DNA of 64,000 nt from Henricia sp. BOLD:AAB3569 (lineage: Eukaryota > Echinodermata > Asteroidea > Spinulosida > Echinasteridae), in NCBI GenBank assembly GCA_037783545.1, contig JBBELK010000376.1, positions 868,001 to 932,000 on the forward strand, given 5' to 3'. Below are positions 34,278-44,122 of the stretch, in pieces. The notes under the pieces were generated by a model. That model was not told where the DNA came from and searched no databases. It saw only the letters and a program-made list of their open reading frames with translations. Made by a program: the position numbers and the translations under genes. Numbering within the stretch: the stretch's first letter is position 1; every line of letters begins with the position of its first letter.

Positions 34278-34504
34278 GACGTCACCGAGAGAGTTTACTT
34301 CTTAAATAACATAGGACACGAGGAATAAATTAAATTACGCGGCCTGGGTATAACATATTTAAGATCTAGTTCTACGAGTTAGCTGTTGTAAATAAAATGA
34401 TTTTAAATGTAAAATGTACGTGTGTAAACTTCAAGAGGGAAAGCTAAATTTGAGGATATTTGGCTTGTATAAAATTTGAATTAGAAGACAGCGTACAAGC
34501 ACAA
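34278..34504 (+). repeat. Possible solo or 3' LTR (copy 1)
   Basis: Starts TGACGTCACCGAGAGAG after the pol tail and ends ACAAGCACA just before AAATGGTGCCGCGA, a stretch resembling a TGGTGCC-type primer-binding site. It contains a TATTTAAG box and AATAAAATGA. There is no second copy within the element to prove it is an LTR, apart from the duplicated block at 63107. Confidence 0.35.
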
Positions 34505-34679
34505 AATGGTGCCGCGATAAATGATCACTCGCGATCTTGAAACAAGCCTGCGCTGCGGTACAAAGTACGCGAACATGAGGAAAACGAGGGGTTTTGTGTC
34601 TTTTAGCGTCTTAAGAGGAGACTATATCATTTATCGAGCGTCGTACGCAGGTAGGCTATATGCTGCAAGATGAGTCTTT

Positions 34680-35200
34680 CCACGGTAAAGGAGGCATTTT
34701 GGCAACACAGACCATATTTTTCCGAAAATACCTTTGTCTGGTCTCAAAATAAAATAAAATAAGTTCCAATTGTTCTGAAGAGATAACTTAGGCCCAAATG
34801 GGTTACAATATACGGTCCTAACCGGGACATCCTGAAATGTAACACAAGTGTCCGTCCCGGTCCCAATTTTATAAAGCTGTTTAGCAGACAAATTTGCTTA
34901 ATCCAAAATTTGTTTGCTTTATATAACGAGGGGGTTTCATTAAAAATCTTATGAGATATATTGCAATTGACTAAAAACACAAGTTGACATACAACTTTTA
35001 CTATTAACCTGTTTTTATAAAGCAAACACATTTTGCATTAAAGCAAATTATTTTCCTATACAGCTATATTGGAAATTTGTTGTCACACTATTTGTTATCT
35101 CTTCAGAACAACTTAAAATTATTTCTTTTATTTTTAGACCAGACAAAGGTATTTCCTCAAACATATGGTCTATGTTGCCAAAATACCCCCTTCATTGTGG
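34680..35200. mobile_element. TIR element (CTTTGTCTGG), copy 1
   Basis: Long inverted ends of about 110 bp. CCACGGTAAAGGAGGCATTT with ACCTTTGTCTGGTCTCAAAA and TGTTCTGAAGAGATAACTTA are mirrored by TTATCTCTTCAGAACAACTT, TTTTAGACCAGACAAAGGTA and GTTGCCAAAATACCCC. Non-coding, 521 bp. Copy 2 starts at 63507 and runs off the window. Confidence 0.8.
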
Positions 35201-36061
35201 ACAGACCCAGATATGAAATCGAGTGACTTCCCCTACCGCCCACCGCCTCTATACCTAAACACACTCTTCCATTTTGTTAACTATGACTGCCCCTCTAAAG
35301 CCTGAAAAGGAATACCTTGGATGTTTTACACACAATAGGGGAACAACGGAAGAGGAGTCACTCGGTCTCATATCTTGCACATGTCCTTAGAATTACTAGA
35401 ATATTTGAGACTCAATGGGGAAACAATGCATTGGCAATGGGTGCCCTCTTCCGCATATTGTGTACCAAATGTTTCCCTTTTAATGAAACGTACACCCAGA
35501 ACACTTGAAACGAACCTTTAAAAAATTTTAGTTCACAATGCATGATGGAGTACCATCTGTCACACACCATGCACCAAATACTTTCCCATTCACCCAATAC
35601 AGTTCCAATTCGGAAAAACAGCTTGGCGGAGTGACGCGCATAATGGCATTTAACGTAGGCCTACCTCTTCCTCTCATATGCAGCACGATATGTGGCAAAC
35701 GGACTCACCCCTACCATTGTTCCACTATTGTGTCCCAAACATCCAAGGAATTTCCAAGGAATTCCTTTCAGTTTCTAGGGGGATTGGTGCGTTAACAAAA
35801 GGGAAGAGTGTGTTGAGGTATAGTGGCGTTAGGGGAGAGTCCCTCTGCCACATATCGTGCTGGGTATACTTCGTCTGCCTTTCTGGCTAGAGGGCTTATA
35901 AGAGCTCCACCGTGCGGTTCTCAATCACTTTCCGAAATCTCGAAATACCAGCAAGAACTGTCCGCCGTTCTACGTGAATCACTACCGGTAGGTACTGCTA
36001 CGGCATGTGTTTGTTGTATTTTCATGGAATCGTGCTGTAGGTACGGTATTTTATCCACAGC
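35201..36061. other. Repeat-like DNA, no gene seen
   Basis: 35674-35817 (CAGCACGATATGTGGCA, AACATCCAAGGAATTT, GTGCGTTAACAAAAGGGAAG) recurs at 38821-38942. No coding signal. Confidence 0.6.
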
Positions 36062-36079
36062 AATAGACCTATGACATAA

Positions 36080-36087
36080 TGACGTCA
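36080..36087. promoter_or_regulatory. CRE palindrome TGACGTCA (left MITE end)
   Basis: Perfect 8-bp cAMP-response-element consensus inside the inverted end at 36062. CREB/ATF binding is inference from the motif. Confidence 0.5.
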
Positions 36088-36783
36088 CGCAGTGTTTATC
36101 GCTAGTTTACACAATGCATAGTTCCGAGATTGCCCAGTTAACCCCGCCCCTTAGATATTGTTGCTATGTGCTCACAAGCCATCGCAAAAAAATGGCGACA
36201 CTACGTACAAAACAACGGGACTCGGCATGGAAAGCACAGATTGATTGGAGAAAACTCAAAGGTATTTATGTTTTAGGGTCGACAGTTACCGTAGCACACA
36301 CTGAGCGAAGGGCTAGTATTGCAGGAATGACATGTTTTTATAAAAATGCGCTTTCCTACCTTTGAACAGCGAATCGCCCGACATTGAAACCAAAATTCAC
36401 CCGGTCACTGGCGCATACAACATACAAACTGTATGGGCAGAAATTTGCGTAAACGGTGTGATGATTGCATCACTTTGACCTATGTGGGCGCCGTCTGCTA
36501 GCTCTGTTGTGATTGGTCGGCGGGTTCGGCTTGATTGACAGGTCGGAACTATGCATTATTGCAGGGCCATTATCTCCGCCTTTTGGGGCCTTAACAGTTA
36601 AAACCATAGTTCCGGCGTTCGTCGTGCACTGGGCTTAACTCGCGCAGGCACAACTAAGTTGACACGAACCATTTTAGAAAATTGCGATCTTTGTTTTTGA
36701 CGAGGTTTTTTTTGGCAGCGAACTAGAGATACAGAGATTTCGTCCCCACTTTTCACCCATAATGCACCGCGGTAAACATTACG

Positions 36784-36791
36784 TGACGTCA
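36784..36791. promoter_or_regulatory. CRE palindrome TGACGTCA (right MITE end)
   Basis: Perfect CRE 42 bp upstream of the start codon at 36833, in the context ACGTGACGTCATTACG. It is a plausible promoter element of the next gene, although it arrived as part of a repeat. Confidence 0.5.
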
Positions 36792-36832
36792 TTACGTTTT
36801 AGGTCTATTTATTTCTCGTTCACAGAAATAAG

Positions 36833-37533
36833 ATGGCAATTTTCAGGACCGCAGTGTTTGTCTTCCTGGTAGCTGGCTTCATTGGTGCCCAGACGGATGA
36901 TACATTGAACAGCGTCGTTAGACGGGTGCTCGATGAGCTTCGTCAGATCACCGATTGGCAGGTATAGGCATTAAGACTTCGTTCTAATTCCGCTAAAGTA
37001 TGTTTAATTGCATTGATGCATTACTTATTTACATGTGCGATTTTTACGGGGTTTGCAGAGCCGTGGGAAGCCATGACATCGTGTTAAATTTCTATTATTG
37101 TCCTTTTCAGACGGAACTAGCTTACAGGTACTTGGCCAGACTCGAAGACGTGGCGATGGATAAGTCGACGGGCGAGCTCGAAATCGACCGGGCCATCTTC
37201 ATCGATGTCTCCACCGGCAAGCCCATAACTCGACCGGACATCACCTACGGCCTCCAACTCGCTGGACCAGAAATGGCCGCCATCGCTACTGCCTTCAAGG
37301 GCAACCGCTTCGAATCCATGGAAGCAAAGGGGCTGATGGCCGAAGGGGTCCCGTACACGTTTGTTGGAATTGAACATGGAGTGGCCAACGCAATGCAGAA
37401 GGACCTAAACGGGGCTCTGACCATGATGAAGACGGCTATAGGAGTTATCGTTGCTCATTCGCCTAAAGGAGCCATGGACATTGCCATTCACGCGGTCCGA
37501 GCCATTCACGACGAGATTGCACAAGAAGCATAG
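36833..37533 (+). CDS. Small secreted protein, profilin-like (2 exons)
   Basis: Exons 36833-36961 and 37111-37533, joined by a CAG|GTATAG donor and a pyrimidine-rich CTTTTCAG acceptor in phase 0. They encode 183 residues. Residues 1-19 form a signal peptide (hydrophobic core VFVFLVAGF, likely cleavage GA|Q). The mature part has no Cys. From residue 41 the order of features resembles profilin: an N-terminal DWQ at the exon junction, RAIFIDVSTGKPI (strand with a DG-like turn), PEMAAIATAF (PxE...I...F helix), GVPYTFV (GGxKY-like strand), MMKTAIGVIVAH (xxKTxxxxxxx strand) and a C-terminal helix. Exon 2 is GC-rich with C/G-ending codons, unlike the AT-rich flanks, which supports a real expressed gene. 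Cytosolic profilin binds actin and poly-proline; a secreted version would be unusual. Fold assignment is by eye and uncertain; the gene itself is well supported. Confidence 0.75.
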
Positions 37534-37928
37534 GAAACGTACAAAACACAAGACTAAACCAAAGCCTTCTGGGAGTCGCACTAAAAAAGCATTCCAATCG
37601 ACACCTTTCCCTGTTCTGTGGGAAAATAGCCCTTTTGACCCTAGAGTATCGACCGTAAGAAGGGTTGCACAAACCTAGATCTCGGTCTCGGTCGAAAGTT
37701 TTTAAAGTGAACACAAAAATTGGAAATTCAGAAATGTTAGGGAAGTGAATATTTGTATTTTGATCACAAGATAAAGCTACATTCCCCCAAAAAAACTTTA
37801 GGGAAAGATTATTTGTCTGCTTCATTCATGTAGACATTAAACCTAAGATTGCATCGGCGAACTCTGTTTAGATTCCGTTTATAATGCGTGTCTTTCTCAA
37901 AGTAACACTGGATAAACTTGGAATAAGA

Positions 37929-37934
37929 AATAAA
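37929..37934 (+). terminator. Possible poly(A) signal AATAAA
   Basis: First AATAAA on the sense strand after the stop at 37533 that I noticed, about 395 nt downstream. It would give a 3' UTR of about 420 nt. Confidence 0.35.
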
Positions 37935-37989
37935 GTAAAAAGCTGGAATATTTTGCGAAATGTTCTTTATTGTACTCGTTTTCCACTGG

Positions 37990-38118
37990 TTTAAAGGCAA
38001 TGCGCGCGCGCCAAAATTGTGCCACGAAATACGCAGCTCCATGCCTTTGCTACGGAGCTGCGTATTTCGTGGCACGAATTTGGCACGCGCGCATTGCTGA
38101 CGAGCCTGTGCCTTTAAA
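37990..38118. mobile_element. Palindromic MITE, copy 2
   Basis: Same family as 20668-20809. Stem GTGCCACGAAATACGCAGCT with the loop CATGCCTTTGCTACG. Right end GACGAGCCTGTGCCTTTAAA intact. The left end lost the ACAGGCTCATTAG part. Confidence 0.9.
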
Positions 38119-38820
38119 CTAATGTATGAGGTTAATTTTCTTACATGCGTACTTTCCTAATGCAATGCTAACCGCCCTGTTCAGTACCGTACGACTATTT
38201 TGGAAGCACTTTGAAACGCTTGTTGGCAGCAAACATCCGCTGCTCTCCCATTGTTACGTCATATTGAGCATGCGCACCTTATCTCAAACGTGACGTAACA
38301 ATCGGAAAAGGGCAAGGTTGTTTACTGCCACCACTGGCCAATTTCATGGCGCTGCTCAGCACAAATTTGCTTAGCACTGGATTTGTTTGCTTTATTCTGC
38401 AAAAATGGATTGCCAGCTGAAATCAAAAGTGATGTGTATTGAAAGGTATTCTCTCACTCGAAGAACACAAGTTGGCGTATAATTTTGGCTTGTAATCCAT
38501 TTCATAAAGCAAATAATTCCTGTGCTTGGCTCCAACTTAAAATGCAAACAGCAAAGGGTGATGACGTCCTGTTAGATTTAACGAGGTGCACTAAAAGTGT
38601 GTGGTTCCTTGTTTAGTTCTTGGACCATTACTACAAGAAAACCATACACATTGAGGATTTTCTGAACGTTTTCTTCAAGTTTTCTCTTTAGTGACTTGTT
38701 ATTGAGCGCCATCTCGAGCAAAAACTTCAAGTGACTTCGATAACCATACGGGGGAAAACTATTACTTAATTACTGTGTCCAGCTGGTATTCAAATTTATT
38801 TCTCAATTCCGAGCCAATAC
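38119..38820. other. Intergenic, no gene seen
   Basis: No motif recognised. Confidence 0.45.
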
Positions 38821-38942
38821 CTCACATGCAGCACGATATGTGGCAGGGGTTATCTGCCCCATCCATTGTTCCCCCATTGTGTCTCGAACGTCCAAGGAAT
38901 TTCAAAAGATTTCTGGTGCGTTAACAAAAGGGAAGAGTGCAG
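38821..38942. repeat. Direct repeat of 35674-35817
   Basis: Shares GCAGCACGATATGTGGCA, CCAAGGAATTT and GGTGCGTTAACAAAAGGGAAGAGTG. The two copies flank the profilin-like gene. Confidence 0.8.
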
Positions 38943-40117
38943 GGGACGAAGTTGCAAAGAGGACGCTATATTCTCCTGTTGCGTCACAATTGGCGCGTTT
39001 ATTGAAATGCGCTCTGGAAACGCGCGCGTTCAAACTGGATTTGTTTTAGAACGTTGCAACAACACAATCCCTCACACCCTTCACAGGTTTACGTGAGATC
39101 ACAAGAACTTCGTGCGCTCCGAGCGTTTTCGATTTGCGATTTAAATTTTGGCGAATTACGGTATTGTTATTACGGATCCGACAGTTTCCGTCATGTCAGT
39201 GCGAAGAATACTTCTTGCAACATATCAAGTGAGTACAACCCAATAGATAATGCCATTTTCTGCTATTGCCCAAAAATTGTTAAAGTAGAGATAGGCCTAC
39301 ACAAGAAACAAAAGCCATTGAAACTACATTTTTTTTGTACCAAAAAAACTGGAAATTGCAACAATACCGTGTAGTATGGGCGCCGCTATTTTGTCCACAG
39401 ACTAGACAGAAAATCGCGTTTTTTGTTTGCAAAAAGAATACACGAAGGAATTGTATAGACCCAACACAAAACGATTTTCAGTAAAATTGGCACGACCACA
39501 CCACAATACATGGCTGCAATTGCCGTTTTTGTGTGAAGCTCGTATCAGTTTTTGAGTGGGTCATAACCTATATTCTGTGCTCTTTGTAAAGCAATAATGT
39601 AGGCTACTAGTTTCTTTTTTTTAGCACATGGTCTTTTGTTTCTTGGTTGTAGGCCTAATTCTTTAAATTATTCATTTTCGAAATATACGCTTACCTTTAT
39701 AGTTTTAAAGGTGTGGGTTATTGATTTTAAAAAAACACAAGCAGGAATATACATATGGAAATTGTACAAAATATCCCCTTCGATCTCATGTGTATACGTT
39801 TGTTGAAAGGAACTGAATTCCCGTGACTGACAGGGATATAAACGAATGTTCCACTTTTAACTTTTCATTGCTGAATTCTATGAAAACAATTTGAAAGCCA
39901 ATAACTTCGTCAAACTGTAGCAATGATACATATATTGGGGAATTTAGTCCTTAAATGTGAGACATCTGACACAATATATAGACAAAAATATGTTAATATT
40001 CGGTATTCGTGGTATAAGTGGTATATTTCATGAAGTTAGGACTATTCAAATGCTTAGGAAACGATTAGTTTATAGGCATCACCACTATACACTGTTAAGT
40101 ACAGGTATTCATTTTGC

Positions 40118-40420
40118 ACCAAAAATTAGTCAAATTGGAAATAAAAATTAGTCGTTGAACACGTGACTAATTTTGCAAATTAAAAGACTAACTGGACATT
40201 GTTTGACTAGCCAATTTCACGAAAATACTAATCTCAGTTTATGCAAAGACTAATTTTGTAAGACTATTTTTTTTTAAAGATTAATAACATCACATCCAAA
40301 TTACTAATCATGTTTAGTCACCTGAGTTCCGGAAGACGAATTAAATTGCAAATGACTAATTGTATAACTAATTAATTCGTGAAATACTAATTCCTTACAA
40401 AATTAGTCAGGCTTTGGAAG
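40118..40420. repeat. TTAGTC/GACTAA-rich zone 1
   Basis: More than ten TTAGTC, GACTAA or ACTAAT hexamers in both orientations within 300 bp. Repeated at 41565-41860 (duplicate) and, diverged, at 42888-43108. Confidence 0.8.
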
Positions 40421-41564
40421 CTTCCAAGGTTTGACGTCCCTCCCTCTGAACACTTACGTTAAATATGTCTTTCTTGAAGAAAATGAGCACTTTTCCAATG
40501 TCACTGAAAACTGTTTTTGTTGTATTTCAAGCGCGCGTTCAAACTGGGTTTGTTTTAGAACGTTGCAACAACACAATCCCTCACACCCTTTACAGGTTTA
40601 CGTGAGATCACAAGAACTTCGTGCACTCCGACAGTTTCCGTCAGTGCCAAGAATTCCTTTTTGCAACATATCAAGTGAGTACAACCCAATAGATAATGCC
40701 ATTTTCTGCTATTGCCCAAAAATTGTTAAAGTAGAGATAGGCCTACACAAGAAACAAAAGCCATTGAAACTACATTTTTTTGTAACCAAAAAAACTGAAA
40801 ATTGCAACAATACCGTGTAGTATGGGCGCCGCCATTTTGTCCACAGACTAGACAGAAAATCGCGTTTTTGTTTGCAAAAAGAATACACGAAGGAATTGTA
40901 TAGACCCAACACAAAACGATTTTCAGTAAAATTGGCACGACCACACCACAATACATGGCTGCAATTGCCGTTTTTGTGTGAAGCTCGTATCAGTTTTTGA
41001 GTGGGTCATAACCTATATTCTGTGCTCTTTGTAAAGCAATAATGTAGGCTACTAGTTTTTTTTTTTTAGCACATGGTCTTTTGTTTCTTGGTTGTAGGCC
41101 TAATTCTTTAAATTATTCATTTTCGAAATATACGCTTACCTTTATAGTTTTAAAGGTGTGGGTTATTGATTTAAAAAAAACACAAGCAGGAATATACATA
41201 TGGAAATTGTACAAAATATCCCCTTCGATCTCATGTGTATACGTTTGTTGAAAGGAACTGAATTCCCGTGACTGACAGGGATATAAACGAATGTTCCACT
41301 TTTAACTTTTCATTGCTGAATTCTATGAAAACAATTTGAAAGCCAATAACTTCGTCAAACTGTAGCAATGATACATATATTGGGGAATTTAGTCCTTAAA
41401 TGTGAGACATCTGACACAATATATAGACAAAAATATGTTAATATTCGGTATTTGTGGTATAAGTGGTATATTTCATGAAGTTAGGACTATTCAAATGCTT
41501 AGGAAACGATTAGTTTAGAGGCATCACCACTATGTTAAGTACCGGTAGTCATTTTGCACCAAAA

Positions 41565-41860
41565 ATTAGTCAAATTGGGAAAAAAAATTAGTCGTTGAAC
41601 ATGTGACTAATTTTGCAAATTAAAAGACTAACTGGACATTGTTTGACTAACCAATTTCACGAAAATATTAATCTCAGTTTATGCAAAGACTAATGCAGAT
41701 TTTTGTAAGACTAATTTTTTTTAAAGATCTATAAGATCACATCCAAATTACTAATCATGTTTAGTCACCTGAGTTCCGGAAGACGAATTAAATTGCAAAT
41801 GACTAATTGTATAACTAATTAATTCGTGAAATACTAATTCCTTACAAAATTAGTCAGGCT
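41565..41860. repeat. TTAGTC/GACTAA-rich zone 2
   Basis: Second copy of zone 1, carried by the tandem duplication. Confidence 0.8.
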
Positions 41861-42107
41861 TTGGAAGCTTCCAAGGTTTGACGTCCCTCCCTCTGAACAC
41901 TTGAAGAAAATGAGCACGGCTCCAATGTCACTGAAACCTATTTTTGTTGTATTTCAAGCCAAGAACACAAGACAAATATTTTCCCTTTGTGCAGCTGCTT
42001 TGGGCTGTTTGTGCACCATACGTGTTACTTATGTTGAGGTACATGTAGTTAGTTCGAGCTGAGTGGCGTAATATTCTTTTTGGCTGAAACAGCGTACATA
42101 TAAATGT

Positions 42108-42132
42108 ACACGTACGTACGTACGTACGTATG
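42108..42132. repeat. (ACGT)n simple repeat
   Basis: Alternating CGTA units. Shorter CGTACGTAC runs recur near 42410-42430 and 42690. Confidence 0.85.
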
Positions 42133-42177
42133 CTACACACAGCGTTCTAATTCAGCAGCGACAGATGCAGCCACGGC

Positions 42178-42835
42178 GACTAGATCAGACTCAAAAGAGG
42201 TAGGGATTTCGTTCATAATTACCCGATTTATGTCTTTCAACCTCGGTAACTTTATGGCGTGGACTGTACTGAGAACTTAAGGCAGCGGCAAATTACATAA
42301 AATTTAGCAAACTGCAGGATTGTGCATGAATCCCGCGAGTCCAACTCGCGTAGGCTAGGCTATGTGCATAACATAGGCCTGGGCCTACGTGTGGGCTACG
42401 TTTGTACCATACGTACGTACTTGTACGTACGTGTACTGTGACTACAACTTGCATACAATTAAACGTGGAGTGAAAATGTCTGTCTGCAGTACATGTGTTT
42501 TACATGTATGTTGACAAACAAAGCGATCATGTTTTTGTATTGTATGACGAATGTTCTACATTGCAAAAGGTTTCTTCGTACGTCAATTAACATGTACATA
42601 ATGTATAACTTAACGTTGAATGGAATTTGCTTCACAAAACGTCTGTTACTAGTGTTGTTTCAAAGAAATAGTTATTAGGCGTGTACGTACGTGTACGTAT
42701 ACACTAGTTACAGTGCTTTGCTTTATTGTTCTCAGTACATGTACAGTACATAAATTACAATCCACGCTAAGTTACGTTGAAAGAGGTAAATCGGGCGAAA
42801 GCCCTACCTTACGAGTCTGATCTGTCGTCGTTCGG
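42178..42835. repeat. Inverted repeat, arms about 100 bp
   Basis: The left arm (CAGACTC, AGGTAGGG, CCCGATTTATGTCTTTCAAC, GTACTGAGAAC; 42188-42283) is mirrored by the right arm (GTTCTCAGTACATGTACAG, GTTGAAAGAGGTAAATCGGG, CCCTACCTTACGAGTCTG; 42729-42822). Between the arms no coding sequence is seen. Confidence 0.75.
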
Positions 42836-42887
42836 TGGAATACGCTGCTAATATCGCTGGGTGTATTCCTAGCAGGAAAAATGAGGT

Positions 42888-43108
42888 GGAGACTAATTTA
42901 GGGTACAAAAACTAATTAAAAGACGAATTATTTTTCGGAATTGACTAATAATTTGGCAAATTATACCATTTTTAAACACTAATTATTATTAGTCATTGCA
43001 CACATGTAATGACTAACCTTTCGACTGGGTGACTAAATAAAATTAGTCAAATTATACCATGAAATGACTATTTGTTTTTCGTCAATTGACTACTTAATTT
43101 TTACAGTG
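42888..43108. repeat. TTAGTC/GACTAA-rich zone 3
   Basis: Many GACTAA/TTAGTC hexamers, ending in TTTTTACAGTGTATA. Zone 1 is preceded by TATACACTGTTAAG (40087). The ACTGT ends and the mirrored zones suggest that 40087-43112 may be one large inverted-repeat element. Confidence 0.55.
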
Positions 43109-43147
43109 TATAATAGTATAGAACCTGCTCTTCTTTTGTACATGTAG

Positions 43148-43228
43148 GTAATCATGATTGCAATAGAATACCAGTTGTTTTTACAACAGCACGGTCCATC
43201 CGAAACATGCGTAGACTGCGGCTTACCA
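43148..43228 (+). other. Possible exon ending in a CVDCG motif (a)
   Basis: 27 codons bounded by TACATGTAG and a CCA|GTAAGT donor. They end HGPSETCVDCGLP. The motif matches the segment at 47523-47597 (SDESCVDCGIP, also followed by GTAAGT). The shared donor and peptide make an exon pair of one gene likely, but start, rest of the gene and function are unknown. Confidence 0.4.
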
Positions 43229-43284
43229 GTAAGTACAATTATCTGTGAATTCCGCTTTAAAAAAGGATACTTTTTCATGATCAG

Positions 43285-43860
43285 TTTTAAACAGCTAGGT
43301 TTTGTCACGGAACGAACGGCATACACAGTGTGTGTTGAACGATCTCTGCGGGCCGTAGTTCCCACGTGTTTGAAATTGTCACAGCAAAGTATGCACATTG
43401 GCCGGTACAAGTTAGAACGAGCGGCTCATTTTTCTCTCTCTTGGTAATACACAAGATAATCGTTCTGCTCTTTTTTTTCATGGTGTCTGGTAAAGCACAC
43501 AACCACACAAATACTGGGCACATCTCTGGCTTTTTGCGCATAAACAATTCTTCAAAAAACGTACACCCTTGAACAGAAACGGTTTTCGGAGTTGTTTGCG
43601 TGTAAACGTACGGAACTGTCGACCGTGTTTACTCGTGTTTCTCTGGATTGCGTCACAGGGTCATGCGCATATCACTAATACCTAATATGAGCGTTTCAGA
43701 AATCGCGAAAATTTCATTTTCGAAAACCGCATATTTGCTTGCGGTTTTAAAATAAACACCGGCATAAGTCGGCTGGAGGGATATATGTGGATTATCGAAA
43801 ATGGTGCAAATGCTGTATTTTTCGTCAAGGGGGATTCTAGCAAATTCTTAAAAAGAAAGG
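43285..43860 (+). repeat. Dispersed repeat family C, partial copy
   Basis: Shares GTCACGGAACGAACGGCATA, CTCTCTCTTGGTAATA and AGGGATATATGTGGATTATCGAAAATGGTGCAAATGCTG-type sequence with 11580-12380 and 60535-61270. Confidence 0.8.
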
Positions 43861-44122
43861 TCGCCATCCGTGGGGATAACCACACTTGCTTCACCCTTTG
43901 AATGGGATATAAAGCCGAAAGAGATGGGATATCCAGTACATTTTGTAATACAATTAAAATATGCTAGGATAGGATTTTGCTCGCAAGACAGAAGACCACT
44001 GTTGCCCGGTGTAAAAAAGTAGTAATGTATTCCGACGTCTGATCCCGTTAATTATACTTTTTTAAACGCAGAGCCAAAGTCAATACGTACAATTATTAAT
44101 TCTTGAAGTGGAAATTGCAATT

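Larger units (their letters stand above)
28330..35170. repeat. Composite duplicated block, copy 1
   Basis: Matches 59665-64000 in the same orientation with high identity (long stretches differ by scattered single bases). Shared parts: 28330-29175 with 59665-60392, 29175-29715 with 61125-61668, and 32836-35170 with 61668-64000. Copy 1 alone has 29716-32835 (3.1 kb). Copy 2 alone has about 60393-61125 (0.7 kb). The right limit of copy 2 is cut by the window end. Could be a segmental duplication, two insertions of a composite, or an assembly haplotype artefact. Confidence 0.85.
36062..36809. mobile_element. MITE-like element with CRE palindromes in its ends
   Basis: The inverted ends AATAGACCTATGACATAATG (36062) and, on the other strand, AATAGACCTAAAACGTAATG (from 36809) both continue into ACGTCACG and GTGTTTA/TGTTTA. 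About 748 bp. It lies 23 bp upstream of the start codon of the profilin-like gene. Inside, a Kozak-like ATG at 36192 opens a 23-codon MATLRTKQRDS frame up to an AAAG|GTATTT donor-like site; its meaning is unclear. Confidence 0.65.
39020..41960. repeat. Tandem duplication, unit about 1.5 kb, two copies
   Basis: Unit 1 is about 39020-40525 and unit 2 about 40526-41960. They share GAACGTTGCAACAACACAAT, GTTAAAGTAGAGATAGGCCT, GGCACGACCACACCACAATA, GTAGGCTACTAGTTT and GGAAGCTTCCAAGGTTTGAC in the same order, at more than 90 percent identity by eye. The offset falls from about 1509 bp at the left to 1447 bp at the right through deletions in unit 2. Non-coding. Each unit ends in a TTAGTC/GACTAA-rich zone. 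Confidence 0.9.

Noticed and set aside
36192..36260. Kozak-like ATG and short MATLRTKQRDS frame with a donor-like end
   Set aside because: It lies within a MITE-like element, and no matching second exon could be found, so it is not called as a gene.
39054..40820. Frames of 106 and 129 codons that resemble each other
   Set aside because: The similarity comes from the 1.5-kb tandem duplication, and the frames do not keep length or start between units.
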